NCBI RefSeq assembly: GCF_019801465.1
Contig: NZ_JAHVJA010000003.1
Span: 124,001 to 188,000, forward strand
Length of the DNA: 64,000 nucleotides
Direction of reading: 5' to 3'
From: Leisingera daeponensis
Lineage (GTDB): Bacteria; Pseudomonadota; Alphaproteobacteria; Rhodobacterales; Rhodobacteraceae
Made by a program: the position numbers and the translations under genes. Of the stretch, positions 1 through 7,619 are shown one piece after another. The notes beneath the pieces are model-generated. The model was not told the DNA's origin and did not search any database. It was given only the letters and a program-made list of their open reading frames with translations. Positions within the stretch are counted from its first letter, which is position 1. Each line of letters opens with the position of its first letter.

Positions 1-74
1 CATTCCAGTGCTGCTTATATAGCCGGTCACAAATTTATACCAGCCTTCACGCAATCCCCGAAAGGACCGGAAAC

Positions 75-716
75 ATGAGCAAGAGCCCCCTGATCGAGAA
101 GCTGAACTGGCGTTACGCCACCAAGAAGATGGACCCCTCCAAAGCGGTCCCGCAGGAGAAGGTCGATCAGATCATCGAGGCGATCCGCATGGCGCCGACC
201 TCCTCCGGCACCCAGCCGTTCGAGGTTTTCGTGATCACCAGCCCGGAGATCCGCGCGCAGATCCGCCCGCACGCCTGGGACCAGGCCCAGATCACCGACG
301 GCTCGCATCTCATCGTCTTTGCCGCCTGGGACAACTACTCCGAAGACCGCATCGACGCGGTGACCCGCCAGATGACCGAGGAGCGCGGCGAGATCCCGAT
401 GCTGAACCAGTATTATGATAACCTCAAGGCCACCTACCTGCCGCGCGAGGAGCGCACCAACCACGACCACGCCGCCCGTCAGGCTTATATCGCGCTGGGC
501 TTTGCCCTGGCCGCCGCGGCGGAACTGGAGGTGGACAGCACTCCGATGGAAGGTTTCACGCCTGAGAAAATCGACGAAATCCTGGGGCTTCGCGAGAAGG
601 GCCTGCGCTCAGTCCTCCTGCTGCCGCTTGGCTACCGCCAGGAGGACGGCGACTGGCTGCTGCCGATGAAAAAGGTCCGCAAGTCCCGTGAAGCCATCGT
701 GACCGACATCGTCTGA
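75..716 (+). CDS. NAD(P)H-dependent nitroreductase-family oxidoreductase (NfsB-like)
   Basis: 213 aa, the usual length of NfsB-type flavin nitroreductases (about 217 aa). It has the family's N-terminal RYATKKMD segment, an APTSSGTQPFEVFV segment where NfsB has SPSSTNSQPWHFIV (FMN phosphate and ring contacts), and a C-terminal EKGLRSVLLLPLGYR segment matching the conserved EKGYTSLVVVPVGH stretch. The family uses FMN and NAD(P)H for two-electron reduction of nitroaromatics or quinones in the cytosol. The start has GAAAGGA about 9 nt upstream. It is monocistronic, followed by a GC-rich hairpin. The physiological substrate cannot be read from sequence. Confidence 0.88.
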   Translation: MSKSPLIEKLNWRYATKKMDPSKAVPQEKVDQIIEAIRMAPTSSGTQPFEVFVITSPEIRAQIRPHAWDQAQITDGSHLIVFAAWDNYSEDRIDAVTRQMTEERGEIPMLNQYYDNLKATYLPREERTNHDHAARQAYIALGFALAAAAELEVDSTPMEGFTPEKIDEILGLREKGLRSVLLLPLGYRQEDGDWLLPMKKVRKSREAIVTDIV

Positions 717-723
717 GGTCTTT

Positions 724-766
724 GCAGCGGCGGGGGCGGCCGGCACATCGCGCGGCCCGCCGCTGC
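724..766 (+). terminator. GC-rich hairpin downstream of the nitroreductase gene
   Basis: Perfect 11-bp arms GCAGCGGCGGG / CCCGCCGCTGC around a 21-nt loop, starting 8 nt after the stop codon. There is no T-tract, so it may stabilise the mRNA 3' end or work with Rho rather than terminate intrinsically. Confidence 0.4.
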
Positions 767-889
767 ACCTGCGGCCTTTCTGGCCGCCGGAAACCTTTAA
801 TATACTGAATTCAGATACGTTAGGCGGGAAGTCTTAGTTGCGAGTGATGGCGGCTTACCGGAAGCCGCGGTGATTTGGAGTGATGTGCC

Positions 890-1396
890 TTGGGCCGCCA
901 AAGCCTGTTTACGTCTGATTTTTCAGCGGGCGAACTGGCGCCGGAGCTGAAGGCCGTGTTCTTCCAGTGGCGGAATGCGTCGGAAGACGGAGCCTTTCCG
1001 AAGCTCACGGAGTTCGGCCTTCCCAACACCCCGCACGCCCCCAATATCCTCTCTGTCTATGAAATAGAGCGGTCGGAAACGGGAGAGCCAGCCGATTTCA
1101 AGGCGCTTTATGCGCGCAGCAGGATCAGCAACACGCTGCGCGACAAGTTCGTTGGCACCCGGCTGTCCGAACATGAGGGGTTTGGCCCGGGATCAAGGAT
1201 CTGGAGCTGCTTTTCAGAAGCCGCTGCCAGCCCCGGCCCTCTGCTGGTGTCTTTGCCCTACGTCGGCCCTTTGCCTGGCTACCGCAGCACTTCAGAAATC
1301 TACCTTCCCCTGCTTGGGGAAGCGGGCGGCGTGGACTATCTTCTGACGGCGGTGGTTCTGCTGGAGGATGAATACCGCGGCCCGGATCCCGGCTGA
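890..1396 (+). CDS. PAS_5-like hypothetical protein
   Basis: 168 aa with no confident named function. The layout (a conserved N-terminal acidic region, then LRDKFVGTRLSEHEGFGPGSRIW and a C-terminal GYRSTSEIYLPLLGEAGGVDYLLTAVVLL strand) resembles the PAS_5 family common in alphaproteobacteria, where a small sensory PAS fold stands alone. The start is TTG, with GGAG 9 nt upstream. No in-frame ATG exists in the whole frame, so a TTG or other rare start is required. It is monocistronic between the nitroreductase gene and rpsA. Confidence 0.6.
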   Translation: MGRQSLFTSDFSAGELAPELKAVFFQWRNASEDGAFPKLTEFGLPNTPHAPNILSVYEIERSETGEPADFKALYARSRISNTLRDKFVGTRLSEHEGFGPGSRIWSCFSEAAASPGPLLVSLPYVGPLPGYRSTSEIYLPLLGEAGGVDYLLTAVVLLEDEYRGPDPG

Positions 1397-1475
1397 CGCG
1401 GCCAAGGCGGCACCTGGGTGCGGCAGGCACCGGCGGTGCAAATGCGTTGCCCCCTTGCCATGAAGGGCTTTTCCC

Positions 1476-1504
1476 TTGCGCAACGTTGGGAAACCGCCTA
1501 TATC
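1476..1504 (+). promoter_or_regulatory. Probable rpsA promoter (-35 TTGCGC, 17-bp spacer, -10 TATATC)
   Basis: TTGCGC at 1476-1481 and TATATC at 1499-1504 with exactly 17 bp between them, about 180 bp ahead of rpsA. This leaves a long 5' leader, as is common for rpsA, which may hold autoregulatory structure. No competing promoter of similar quality was seen between 1397 and 1690. Confidence 0.55.
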
Positions 1505-1690
1505 GCGCGCTGTCAGAACATGGGCGGCTAACGTCCGGGCGGCATATCTGAGCAGGGCTGAGGAACACCTCGGCCCTTTGTGTTTGTTTGATCAGATATG
1601 CGCCGGGCCACGAACTGGACTGGCTGAACCAAGACCGGCGGAGACAACCGCATGGCCAGAAAACACTTAGTAAAGGAAACCTGAGACCTC

Positions 1691-3370
1691 ATGGCTCAAA
1701 ACGCATCGATGGAGGAATTCGAAGCCCTCCTGAACGAAAGCTTCGAAATGGACACTCCGGACGAAGGTTCGGTTGTCAAAGGCAAAGTGCTGGCAATTGA
1801 AGCCGGCCAGGCCATCATCGACGTCGGCTACAAAATGGAAGGCCGCGTTGATCTGAAAGAATTCGCAAACCCCGGCGAAGCGGCTGAAATCGCAGTCGGC
1901 GACGAAGTGGAAGTCTTCCTGCGCGCCGCTGAAAACGCCCGTGGCGAAGCCGTCATCTCCCGCGAGATGGCCCGCCGCGAGGAAGCCTGGGACCGCCTGG
2001 AAAAAGCCTACGCAGACGATCAGCGCGTCGAAGGCGCGATCTTCGGCCGCGTCAAAGGCGGCTTCACTGTCGACCTGGGCGGCGCTGTTGCCTTCCTGCC
2101 CGGCTCGCAGGTTGACGTGCGCCCCGTGCGCGACGCAGGCCCGCTGATGGGTCTGAAGCAGCCGTTCCAGATCCTGAAAATGGACCGCCGCCGCGGCAAC
2201 ATCGTTGTCTCCCGCCGCGCGATCCTCGAAGAGTCCCGCGCCGAGCAGCGCGCCGAAGTCATCGGCAACCTGTCCGAAGGCCAGGCAGTCGACGGTGTCG
2301 TCAAGAACATCACCGAATACGGTGCATTTGTTGACCTGGGCGGCGTTGACGGCCTGCTGCACGTCACCGACATGGCATGGCGCCGTGTGAACCACCCCTC
2401 CGAGATCCTGTCGATCGGCGAAACCGTCAAGGTTCAGGTCATCAAGATCAACAAAGAGACCCACCGCATCTCCCTCGGCATGAAGCAGCTGCAGGAAGAT
2501 CCGTGGGATCTGGTTGGCGCCAAGTACCCGCTGTCCTCCGTGCACAAGGGCCGCGTCACCAACATCACCGATTACGGTGCATTTGTTGAGCTGGAGCCGG
2601 GTGTCGAAGGTCTGGTCCACGTCTCCGAGATGTCCTGGACCAAGAAGAACGTCCACCCGGGCAAGATCGTCTCCACTTCCCAGGAAGTCGACGTCATGGT
2701 TCTGGAAATCGACGGTGCCAAGCGCCGCGTGTCCCTGGGCCTCAAGCAGACCATGCGCAACCCGTGGGAAGTCTTTGCGGAGACCCACCCGGAAGGCACC
2801 CAGGTCGAAGGCGAAGTCAAGAACATCACCGAATTCGGTCTGTTCATCGGCCTCGACGGCGACATCGACGGCATGGTTCACCTGTCCGACCTGTCCTGGG
2901 ACGAGCGCGGCGAAGATGCGATCCAGAACTACCGCAAAGGCGACATGGTTTCGGCCGTTGTCTCCGAAGTGGACGTCGAGAAAGAGCGTATCTCGCTGTC
3001 GATCAAAGCCCTGGGCGGTGACAAGTTCGCCGAAGCCGTGGGCGGCGTGAAGCGCGGCTCCATCGTGACCGTTGAAGTGACCGCAATCGAAGACGGCGGC
3101 ATCGAAGTGGAATATGAAGGCATGAAGTCCTTCATCCGCCGCTCCGACCTGTCCCGCGACCGTGCCGACCAGCGCCCCGAGCGTTTCTCGGTTGGCGACA
3201 AGGTCGACGTGCGCGTCACCAACGTCGACTCCAAGACCCGCCGCCTGGGCCTGTCCATCAAGGCGCGCGAGATCGCGGAAGAAAAAGAAGCAGTCGAGCA
3301 GTATGGCTCCTCGGACTCCGGCGCATCGCTGGGCGACATCCTGGGCGCCGCACTGAAGTCGGGCGACTAA
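1691..3370 (+). CDS. rpsA: 30S ribosomal protein S1
   Basis: 559 aa, normal for proteobacterial S1. Six successive S1/OB-fold repeats are visible, beginning near residues 25, 112, 195, 282, 369 and 455. The middle ones share the G-x-V-K-N-I-T-x-[YF]-G-[AL]-F core followed by G-L-x-H-V-T/S-[DE]-M. S1 binds mRNA on the small subunit and helps initiation on leaders with weak Shine-Dalgarno sites. The ATG follows AAAGGAAA at a suitable distance. Codon use is strongly biased, as expected for a highly expressed gene. In many relatives rpsA sits next to ihfB. Here about 4.2 kb of metal and ammonium genes lies between them. Confidence 0.98.
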   Translation: MAQNASMEEFEALLNESFEMDTPDEGSVVKGKVLAIEAGQAIIDVGYKMEGRVDLKEFANPGEAAEIAVGDEVEVFLRAAENARGEAVISREMARREEAWDRLEKAYADDQRVEGAIFGRVKGGFTVDLGGAVAFLPGSQVDVRPVRDAGPLMGLKQPFQILKMDRRRGNIVVSRRAILEESRAEQRAEVIGNLSEGQAVDGVVKNITEYGAFVDLGGVDGLLHVTDMAWRRVNHPSEILSIGETVKVQVIKINKETHRISLGMKQLQEDPWDLVGAKYPLSSVHKGRVTNITDYGAFVELEPGVEGLVHVSEMSWTKKNVHPGKIVSTSQEVDVMVLEIDGAKRRVSLGLKQTMRNPWEVFAETHPEGTQVEGEVKNITEFGLFIGLDGDIDGMVHLSDLSWDERGEDAIQNYRKGDMVSAVVSEVDVEKERISLSIKALGGDKFAEAVGGVKRGSIVTVEVTAIEDGGIEVEYEGMKSFIRRSDLSRDRADQRPERFSVGDKVDVRVTNVDSKTRRLGLSIKAREIAEEKEAVEQYGSSDSGASLGDILGAALKSGD

Positions 3371-3400
3371 GCTCCCCGGCCTCACGGCTGACAAAACTAA

Positions 3401-3429
3401 GCCCCGCAGGAAACTGCGGGGCTTTTTTT
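3401..3429 (+). terminator. Intrinsic terminator of rpsA
   Basis: GCCCCGCAG, a GAAA tetraloop, CTGCGGGGC, then seven T. Stem, loop and T-tract are all textbook. Confidence 0.95.
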
Positions 3430-3434
3430 GTCCA

Positions 3435-3458
3435 GGCTGGCTGTCCGGGCAGCCAGCC
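3435..3458. other. Perfect hairpin between the rpsA terminator and merR-like gene
   Basis: GGCTGGCTG, TCCGGG loop, CAGCCAGCC: 9-bp arms with no T-tract on either strand. It lies 12 bp beyond the stop of the minus-strand regulator and may protect or end that transcript. Confidence 0.4.
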
Positions 3459-3470
3459 CGCGCCTCCGCC

Positions 3471-3860
3471 TCAGCCGTCTTGCAGCCGGGTCAGCATCGG
3501 GCAGGAAACATTGCCGCTGTCACAGTTCCCGCTCAGCTCATGCAAGGCTGCGTCCAGGCGTTCCAGCTCGGCGATTTTGCTGCGCACATTGGCGATGTGC
3601 TGCTCTGCCAGCGCCTTGACCGATTGGCAATCGGTGCTGCCTTCCTCCGACAGGTCCAGCAGCGCCTTTGCGTCCGCCAGCGGGAAACCCAGCGCGCGGC
3701 ACTTCTTCAGAAGACGCAGACGCCCGACATCGCCGTCGGAGTACAGCCGCCGGTTGTTCGACGCCCGCGCAGGCTTGGGCACGATGCCCTCGCGCTCATA
3801 ATAGCGGATGGTCTCGATCCCGACGCCGCTCCGGCGGGACGCTTCTCCGATGGGGATCAT
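3471..3860 (-). CDS. MerR-family regulator of mercury-type
   Basis: 129 aa. The N-terminal winged helix-turn-helix has the MerR signature IGEASRRSGVGIETIRYYEREG. A long dimerisation helix and a C-terminal metal loop follow. Cysteines at 78, 113 and 120 correspond to the three Hg-binding cysteines of Tn501 MerR: the 35-residue gap between the first two is identical, while the second loop is two residues shorter. The tail GNVSCPMLTRLQ is nearly that of MerR (GNVSCPLIASLQ). I chose the ATG at 3860 because it starts the HTH directly and has GGAAAAAAAG before it. The open frame extends upstream but crosses the divergent promoter. It is divergent from the MerT-like gene. Mercury is the likely inducer by homology, though other soft metals are possible. 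Confidence 0.88.
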   Translation of the reverse strand: MIPIGEASRRSGVGIETIRYYEREGIVPKPARASNNRRLYSDGDVGRLRLLKKCRALGFPLADAKALLDLSEEGSTDCQSVKALAEQHIANVRSKIAELERLDAALHELSGNCDSGNVSCPMLTRLQDG

Positions 3861-3873
3861 CTTTTTTTCCTGC

Positions 3874-3904
3874 TTGATCCTGTAGTCGCTACAGGAAGTA
3901 TACC
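3874..3904 (+). promoter_or_regulatory. MerR-type promoter/operator driving the MerT-like gene
   Basis: -35 TTGATC (3874-3879), 19-bp spacer, -10 TATACC (3899-3904). The spacer carries the dyad TCCTGTAG-TCG-CTACAGGA (3878-3896). The over-long 19-bp spacer with a centred dyad is diagnostic of MerR activation by DNA untwisting. It reads rightwards into the MerT-like gene, and the regulator is transcribed leftwards from the same region. Confidence 0.9.
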
Positions 3905-3946
3905 TGCGGCCGGACCTTGCGGCAAACCCGCGCTGAAAGGCGGCAG

Positions 3947-4270
3947 ATGCAGAAATACCTGAGACTGAGTTACCTTGGATCCGCGTCGGCGCTGCTGGCG
4001 GCGGCCTGCTGTGTTTTGCCCGTGATGCTGATGCTTCTGGGAATCGGCGGCAGCGGACTTGCGGTATTTGGCCTGATCGCCGCCGCCAGCTATCACGTGC
4101 TGTTCCTGTCAACAGCGCTGCTGCTGGTCGCCGGATGGCTGTCGCACACGCGGGGGGCGCTGGCCCGTTTCAGGTGGTGGCTTGCCGGCAGTGCCGCGCT
4201 GACCGCCGTGGCCTGGCTGATCGCGCTGAACGAGAGCCGGATAAACGATTATCTTATTATGCAGATGTGA
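3947..4270 (+). CDS. MerT-like inner-membrane metal transport protein
   Basis: 107 aa with three hydrophobic segments (about 10-30, 36-62 and 74-96). The first contains the vicinal pair C21-C22 in an AACCVLPVMLMLLGIGGSG context, closely matching the first transmembrane helix of MerT, where the pair passes Hg(II) inward. The second Cys pair of classical MerT, in the cytoplasmic loop, is absent. The ATG at 3947 follows GAAAGGCGG. An upstream TTG would add only an unlikely ten residues. It lies just behind a MerR-type promoter and 4 bp ahead of the GDCCVxC gene. No merP or merA lies beside it, so this would be uptake or hand-off without local reduction. Confidence 0.78.
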   Translation: MQKYLRLSYLGSASALLAAACCVLPVMLMLLGIGGSGLAVFGLIAAASYHVLFLSTALLLVAGWLSHTRGALARFRWWLAGSAALTAVAWLIALNESRINDYLIMQM

Positions 4271-4274
4271 GCCG

Positions 4275-4493
4275 ATGACTGACCAGCCGATAGAATTGCA
4301 ATGCACCCTGACCTGCCCGGAGTGCGGCCATAGAGAGACGGAGACCATGCCAACGGAGACCTGCCAGTGGTTCTATGAATGCAGATCCTGCGGCATCGTT
4401 CTGAAGCCGCAGCCCGGCGATTGCTGCGTGTTCTGCTCTTACGCCACCGTCCCGTGCCCGCCGGTGCAGCGGGGCGGCGGCTGCTGTGGCTGA
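4275..4493 (+). CDS. GDCCVxC-motif cysteine-rich small protein
   Basis: 72 aa with 12 cysteines. It starts with a zinc-ribbon-like CTLTCPECGH, has a second CRSCG knuckle, then the family motif GDCCVFC and a C-terminal GGGCCG. Proteins with GDCCVxC are known mainly as small companions of mer-type genes, and some family members carry selenocysteine. Here all positions are Cys codons. The function is not established. The Cys density and operon position after the MerT-like gene suggest cytosolic binding or relay of a soft metal. Confidence 0.8.
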   Translation: MTDQPIELQCTLTCPECGHRETETMPTETCQWFYECRSCGIVLKPQPGDCCVFCSYATVPCPPVQRGGGCCG

Positions 4494-4526
4494 CCGCGGA
4501 CGCTGGCCCGGATCAGCCCTGTGGAA

Positions 4527-5183
4527 TCAGTGTGCCAGCATTTCGTGCACGATGTCTTCGCCGCTCATCGAGGCGGGGTAGTAAGTCGGCCAGTTGGTCA
4601 GCTCTTTCAGAACCTCGGCGCGAACATCGCCCCAGTACAGATGGTAATGGCTGACCTTTTCGGGCGCGATGCGGTGGTCGCTGAACTGGATGTAACCGGG
4701 GGCCGCCGCGTCGCCGCTTTCCTTCCTGAAGATATAGCGCACGCCGCGGTTGCCCTTGTCGTAGGTCAGGATCTCGTGGCCGTCGGAAACGTAGGTTCCG
4801 CTGACGGTGCCTGCATCCGTGGTGAAGCTTACCGTCTGCCCGTCGATGCGGATGCTGTCCGTTTCGGTGCCATAGCCCGTTGTGTAATAGGCGCGGTATT
4901 CCTCAACGGTTTTGCTGCCATGGGCGGCGCGGTCTTCCAGCACGGGGTCCAGTGTGCCGTTCTCCAGGTAGGGGAACACCGACTGCCAGTCGCCTTCCCA
5001 GTCGGACAGGGGGCGTGGCTGGATCTCGCTGTCCTCGAAATACCCCTTGTAGATGCGCTTTGCTGCCACGGTCTGCTCGTGACTGTGATTGTGCGTGCTA
5101 GCGGCAGCCGCAGGCAGCGCCGCCGAAAGCAGCAGCGCTCCGGCCGCAAGAGCAGGGAGGGAGATCAGTTTGGTCTTGGTCAT
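4527..5183 (-). CDS. zinT: Periplasmic zinc-binding protein ZinT (YodA family)
   Basis: 218 aa. A signal peptide (residues 1-27, ending ALPAAAA) is followed by a His-rich start (THNHSHEQ). The body is the ZinT calycin fold: PLSDWEGDWQSVFPYLENG near residue 60, then the C-terminal FSDHRIAPEKVSHYHLYWG with the metal-binding histidines. ZinT scavenges zinc or cadmium in the periplasm and passes zinc to ZnuA in species where this has been studied. I chose the ATG that begins the signal peptide. It converges on the mer-like operon with a 33-bp gap. A zinc-regulator-like palindrome lies just upstream. Confidence 0.93.
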   Translation of the reverse strand: MTKTKLISLPALAAGALLLSAALPAAAASTHNHSHEQTVAAKRIYKGYFEDSEIQPRPLSDWEGDWQSVFPYLENGTLDPVLEDRAAHGSKTVEEYRAYYTTGYGTETDSIRIDGQTVSFTTDAGTVSGTYVSDGHEILTYDKGNRGVRYIFRKESGDAAAPGYIQFSDHRIAPEKVSHYHLYWGDVRAEVLKELTNWPTYYPASMSGEDIVHEMLAH

Positions 5184-5204
5184 TGGATTCTCTCGCTGAT
5201 TGAA

Positions 5205-5216
5205 ATGTAATAACAT
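5205..5216 (-). promoter_or_regulatory. Candidate Zur-type operator upstream of zinT
   Basis: ATGTAATAACAT, ATGT/ACAT half-sites around an AT core in an AT-rich patch 22-33 bp upstream of the zinT start. It resembles Zur sites (GTTAT...ATAAC) but is imperfect. Confidence 0.35.
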
Positions 5217-5411
5217 AACTAACACTGACTAAAACTTTTGCCTGATCCTTGCAAGGGCGCTGGTCCATAGTTGGCGGGGGCACATGCACGGCGGGGGCCG
5301 GGCCGGGCGATATCCGCAGGCGCCCGGCTGCTGCCTGTGGCGCCGGGCGGGCGTTCTCCCCTGTCAGGTTGGCCTGCCCGGATACCGCGCAGACTGTACC
5401 GGTCGCCCTGC

Positions 5412-5609
5412 CTAGTTCGGCCGCACTGCCACCAGAACAACACCCAGTTCCTGTTCCAGTTCCTGCAGCTTCTTCAGCTGCTCCTCCGGCAGGGCGGCGG
5501 TGTTTGCCTCTACGCCTGCCAGCGCCACCACCGGGCTGCCGATGTCCTTTTCCAGGCTCTTGATCGCGTCCAGTTTGTCGGCCTCAAGCGAAGCAAGCGG
5601 GTACAGCAT
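5412..5609 (-). CDS. Small hypothetical protein, 65 aa
   Basis: The ATG at 5609 has an excellent GAGGAG site 7 nt upstream, which supports a real gene. The protein has no cysteine and no signal peptide. It is rich in Leu, Glu and Lys, with a C-terminal amphipathic helix (PEEQLKKLQELEQELG) that could form a coiled coil, and ends VVLVAVRPN. I do not recognise a family. It lies between zinT and the Amt-like gene on the same strand as both. The 5184-5411 stretch after it holds only a GC-rich region with no convincing frame. Confidence 0.6.
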   Translation of the reverse strand: MLYPLASLEADKLDAIKSLEKDIGSPVVALAGVEANTAALPEEQLKKLQELEQELGVVLVAVRPN

Positions 5610-5675
5610 GGTCGTCTCCTCTCTATTGATGACGCCGACTATAGCCGATTCTCGGGTCATCAGGCCTGCGGGAAC

Positions 5676-5704
5676 AAAAAAAGGCCCCGGCGTCTGCCGG
5701 GGCC
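5676..5704 (-). terminator. Intrinsic terminator of the Amt-like gene
   Basis: On the minus strand: GGCCCCGGC, AGAC loop, GCCGGGGCC, then seven T. It begins 24 bp after the stop codon. Confidence 0.95.
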
Positions 5705-5727
5705 TCTTCAGAATGCGTCAGGCGGGA

Positions 5728-7101
5728 TCAGGCACGCTGGGTGCTGTCAGCATGGGTAACAACATCCGGCTCCAGATCCCAGTTCTTGCCGTCCAGCCCG
5801 TCGATCTGGTCGTCCTCGGACACCTTCAGCCCCACGGTGCGCTCCAGCAGGAACGACAGGATCAGTGCGGTGACAACACCGGTGCCGATGCAGGCGGCGG
5901 TGCCTACGAGCTGCATCACCAGCGAGATCTCGCCGTGCTGGAAGGCATAGGCGCCTTCCTCGACGCCAAAGTAGCCGCCGCGCGGGGTGCCTGCCTTGAA
6001 CAGGCCCAGCAGCACCAGACCGAGGGTGCCGGAGCCCAGGAACAGCGGGAACAGCTTGTGCTCGTCAACACCGCGTTTCAGGGTGAACTCGTAAACCACG
6101 AAGGCCGCAAAAGGTGCCACCAGGCCGACGATGAAGGCCTGCCAGGGCAGGTAGACATCAAAGCCGGAGGCGCCCGCGACGTAGCCTGCCAGCGGCCCCA
6201 GCAGCGTATAGGCGTATTTGCCGGTGGCATAGGCGATGACCAGACCGGTCACCGCGCCGCCTGCCCAGACCAGGGCGTAATTGTTGATTGCAACGCCGAC
6301 ACTGGTGTCGGCCATGGTGATGCTGACCGCAAGCGCTTCGGGGTCAAAGAAGAACAGGCAGGACAGGATCACCATCGGCAGGCCGGCGAAGATCAGCAGC
6401 AGGCCCGGCGCGCAGAGGCCGATGCTGGGAGCCAGATAGGCCGAGATCCGCGGGTGCGGTTCCATCATGCCGGGGCGGGCGCCCAGCTTCGGGGTGAACA
6501 CCAGCGCCATGCCGGCTGGGAACAGATAGACGAAACCGACGCCGAAGAAGTCGTGGAAACCGGCATTGGTCAGCGGCCCGACCGAGCCCCAGGTCGCCCA
6601 GCTGAGCGCCGAGGACACCACCGCGGCCACGATGCAGGTGATGAAATAGGCCGAGGCCTTCATCCGCTCAGACACCGCGAAATGCAGCAGGATGTTGATG
6701 ATCCCGGCAAACACCGCCAGGAAGAAGACGAAGATCTGGAAGGTGTTCAGCCCCGGAAAGGTCGCCGGGTCGGTGTGATGCGCCAGAGCGTTTGTCATGG
6801 CGCCGCCCAGCCACCAGTCCCTGATGGAATCCATCATGGTGGCGCCTTCCATGATGTAATACTGCCCGGCCCACAGGCCGAAACCGATGACGTAGTAAGT
6901 GGCAAAGCCGAGGAAGAACCCCAGCGTCTTCTCGATGGTCGAGTTGAACAGGTTCCTGCGTCGCGCGGTGCCCGCGTCGATCAGCAGCAGGCCTACGACG
7001 ACCAGGATGGCCCCGACGATTCCCGATGCGTACAGGATGTTCTGCACCAGGGAATTCAGGGTAACTTGCTGCACATGTATCGTGCTCATGTCCAATGGCA
7101 T
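5728..7101 (-). CDS. Divergent Amt/Rh-family transporter lacking the twin pore histidines
   Basis: 457 aa, about 11 membrane segments. It aligns with E. coli AmtB, including an N-terminal GAILVVVGLLLIDAG, a central DFFGVGFVYLFPAGMAL, a late GSGTLGLVLLGLF, and the C-terminal ERTVGLKVSEDDQIDGLD tail. At the site of AmtB His168 (VVHINA) it has Tyr (FVYLFP). At His318 (FGVHGVCG) it has Phe (PLFLGSG). The Asp of DVFGVHG is Lys. These residues line the ammonium pathway in known Amt proteins, so the substrate or role may differ. The start was set at ATG 7101 because GGAGAG lies 8 nt before it, though the frame stays open another 36 codons. No glnK or glnB gene is adjacent. Confidence 0.8.
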   Translation of the reverse strand: MPLDMSTIHVQQVTLNSLVQNILYASGIVGAILVVVGLLLIDAGTARRRNLFNSTIEKTLGFFLGFATYYVIGFGLWAGQYYIMEGATMMDSIRDWWLGGAMTNALAHHTDPATFPGLNTFQIFVFFLAVFAGIINILLHFAVSERMKASAYFITCIVAAVVSSALSWATWGSVGPLTNAGFHDFFGVGFVYLFPAGMALVFTPKLGARPGMMEPHPRISAYLAPSIGLCAPGLLLIFAGLPMVILSCLFFFDPEALAVSITMADTSVGVAINNYALVWAGGAVTGLVIAYATGKYAYTLLGPLAGYVAGASGFDVYLPWQAFIVGLVAPFAAFVVYEFTLKRGVDEHKLFPLFLGSGTLGLVLLGLFKAGTPRGGYFGVEEGAYAFQHGEISLVMQLVGTAACIGTGVVTALILSFLLERTVGLKVSEDDQIDGLDGKNWDLEPDVVTHADSTQRA

Positions 7102-7566
7102 TTCCAGTTCTCTCCAAGTTGGTTTGCCGTCCTGCCGGTTGTTTGCCACCGGCTTTGGCAGGCCGGCGCCCGTTGCCGCCAGGAGGCGGGCGCGCCGGTT
7201 CGAAGGCACCGGGGCCTGTCAGTTTTCTGACGCGCCCGGTTCAGAAAAGGATGGGCGATGCCGGGCGCTTTACAAAGAAAAATTTTACCTAGCGGAAATA
7301 TAGTTTCATATGCGGCATCAGGGGCGGGCAGATGCCGCATCCGGCGCTGCCGGACCGGGATGGCGATGGCGTCCTGCCGCTTCCGGCTGCGGCCCGCGGC
7401 CTTCCGAATCAACCGGGCCTCTATGCGCTGCTCCGGCGCCGATGCCGCGCTGCGGCAGCGATTTGCCGCCCGGGAAACGCCCTTTGAGTCCGGAAAAGCG
7501 GGCAAACAGCTGCCGATTTGCCCGCCGGCCCCGCGGCATTTTGTTCCCCCGGGCTCGAATTTTTCC
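7102..7566. other. Intergenic region between the Amt-like gene and ihfB
   Basis: About 470 bp without a credible gene. The short open frames here have Arg/Pro-rich composition typical of GC-rich noise. There is an AT-rich patch at 7270-7312, probably holding the leftward Amt-like promoter, though no clean -35/-10 pair stands out. No sigma-54 -24/-12 pair was found. Confidence 0.5.
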
Positions 7567-7572
7567 TATACT
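7567..7572 (+). promoter_or_regulatory. Likely -10 element (TATACT) for ihfB
   Basis: TATACT, one mismatch from the sigma-70 consensus, in an AT-rich patch 48 bp ahead of the ihfB start. No good -35 at 17 bp was seen. Confidence 0.35.
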
Positions 7573-7619
7573 CTCAGAACAATAGCCAAAACATACCGGC
7601 ACCTGGGAGGAAAAAGAAC

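Noticed and set aside
1667-3394. 575-codon open frame antisense to rpsA
   Set aside because: It mirrors rpsA exactly and arises from the codon bias of a highly expressed GC-rich gene. No Shine-Dalgarno and no homology.
4275-4493. Selenocysteine in the GDCCVxC protein
   Set aside because: Some family members are selenoproteins, but all relevant codons here are Cys and no in-frame TGA interrupts the gene.
5500-7230. 576-codon open frame antisense to the Amt-like gene
   Set aside because: Composition is rich in Gln/Arg/Gly/His, as in reversed membrane-protein sequence. No family marks.
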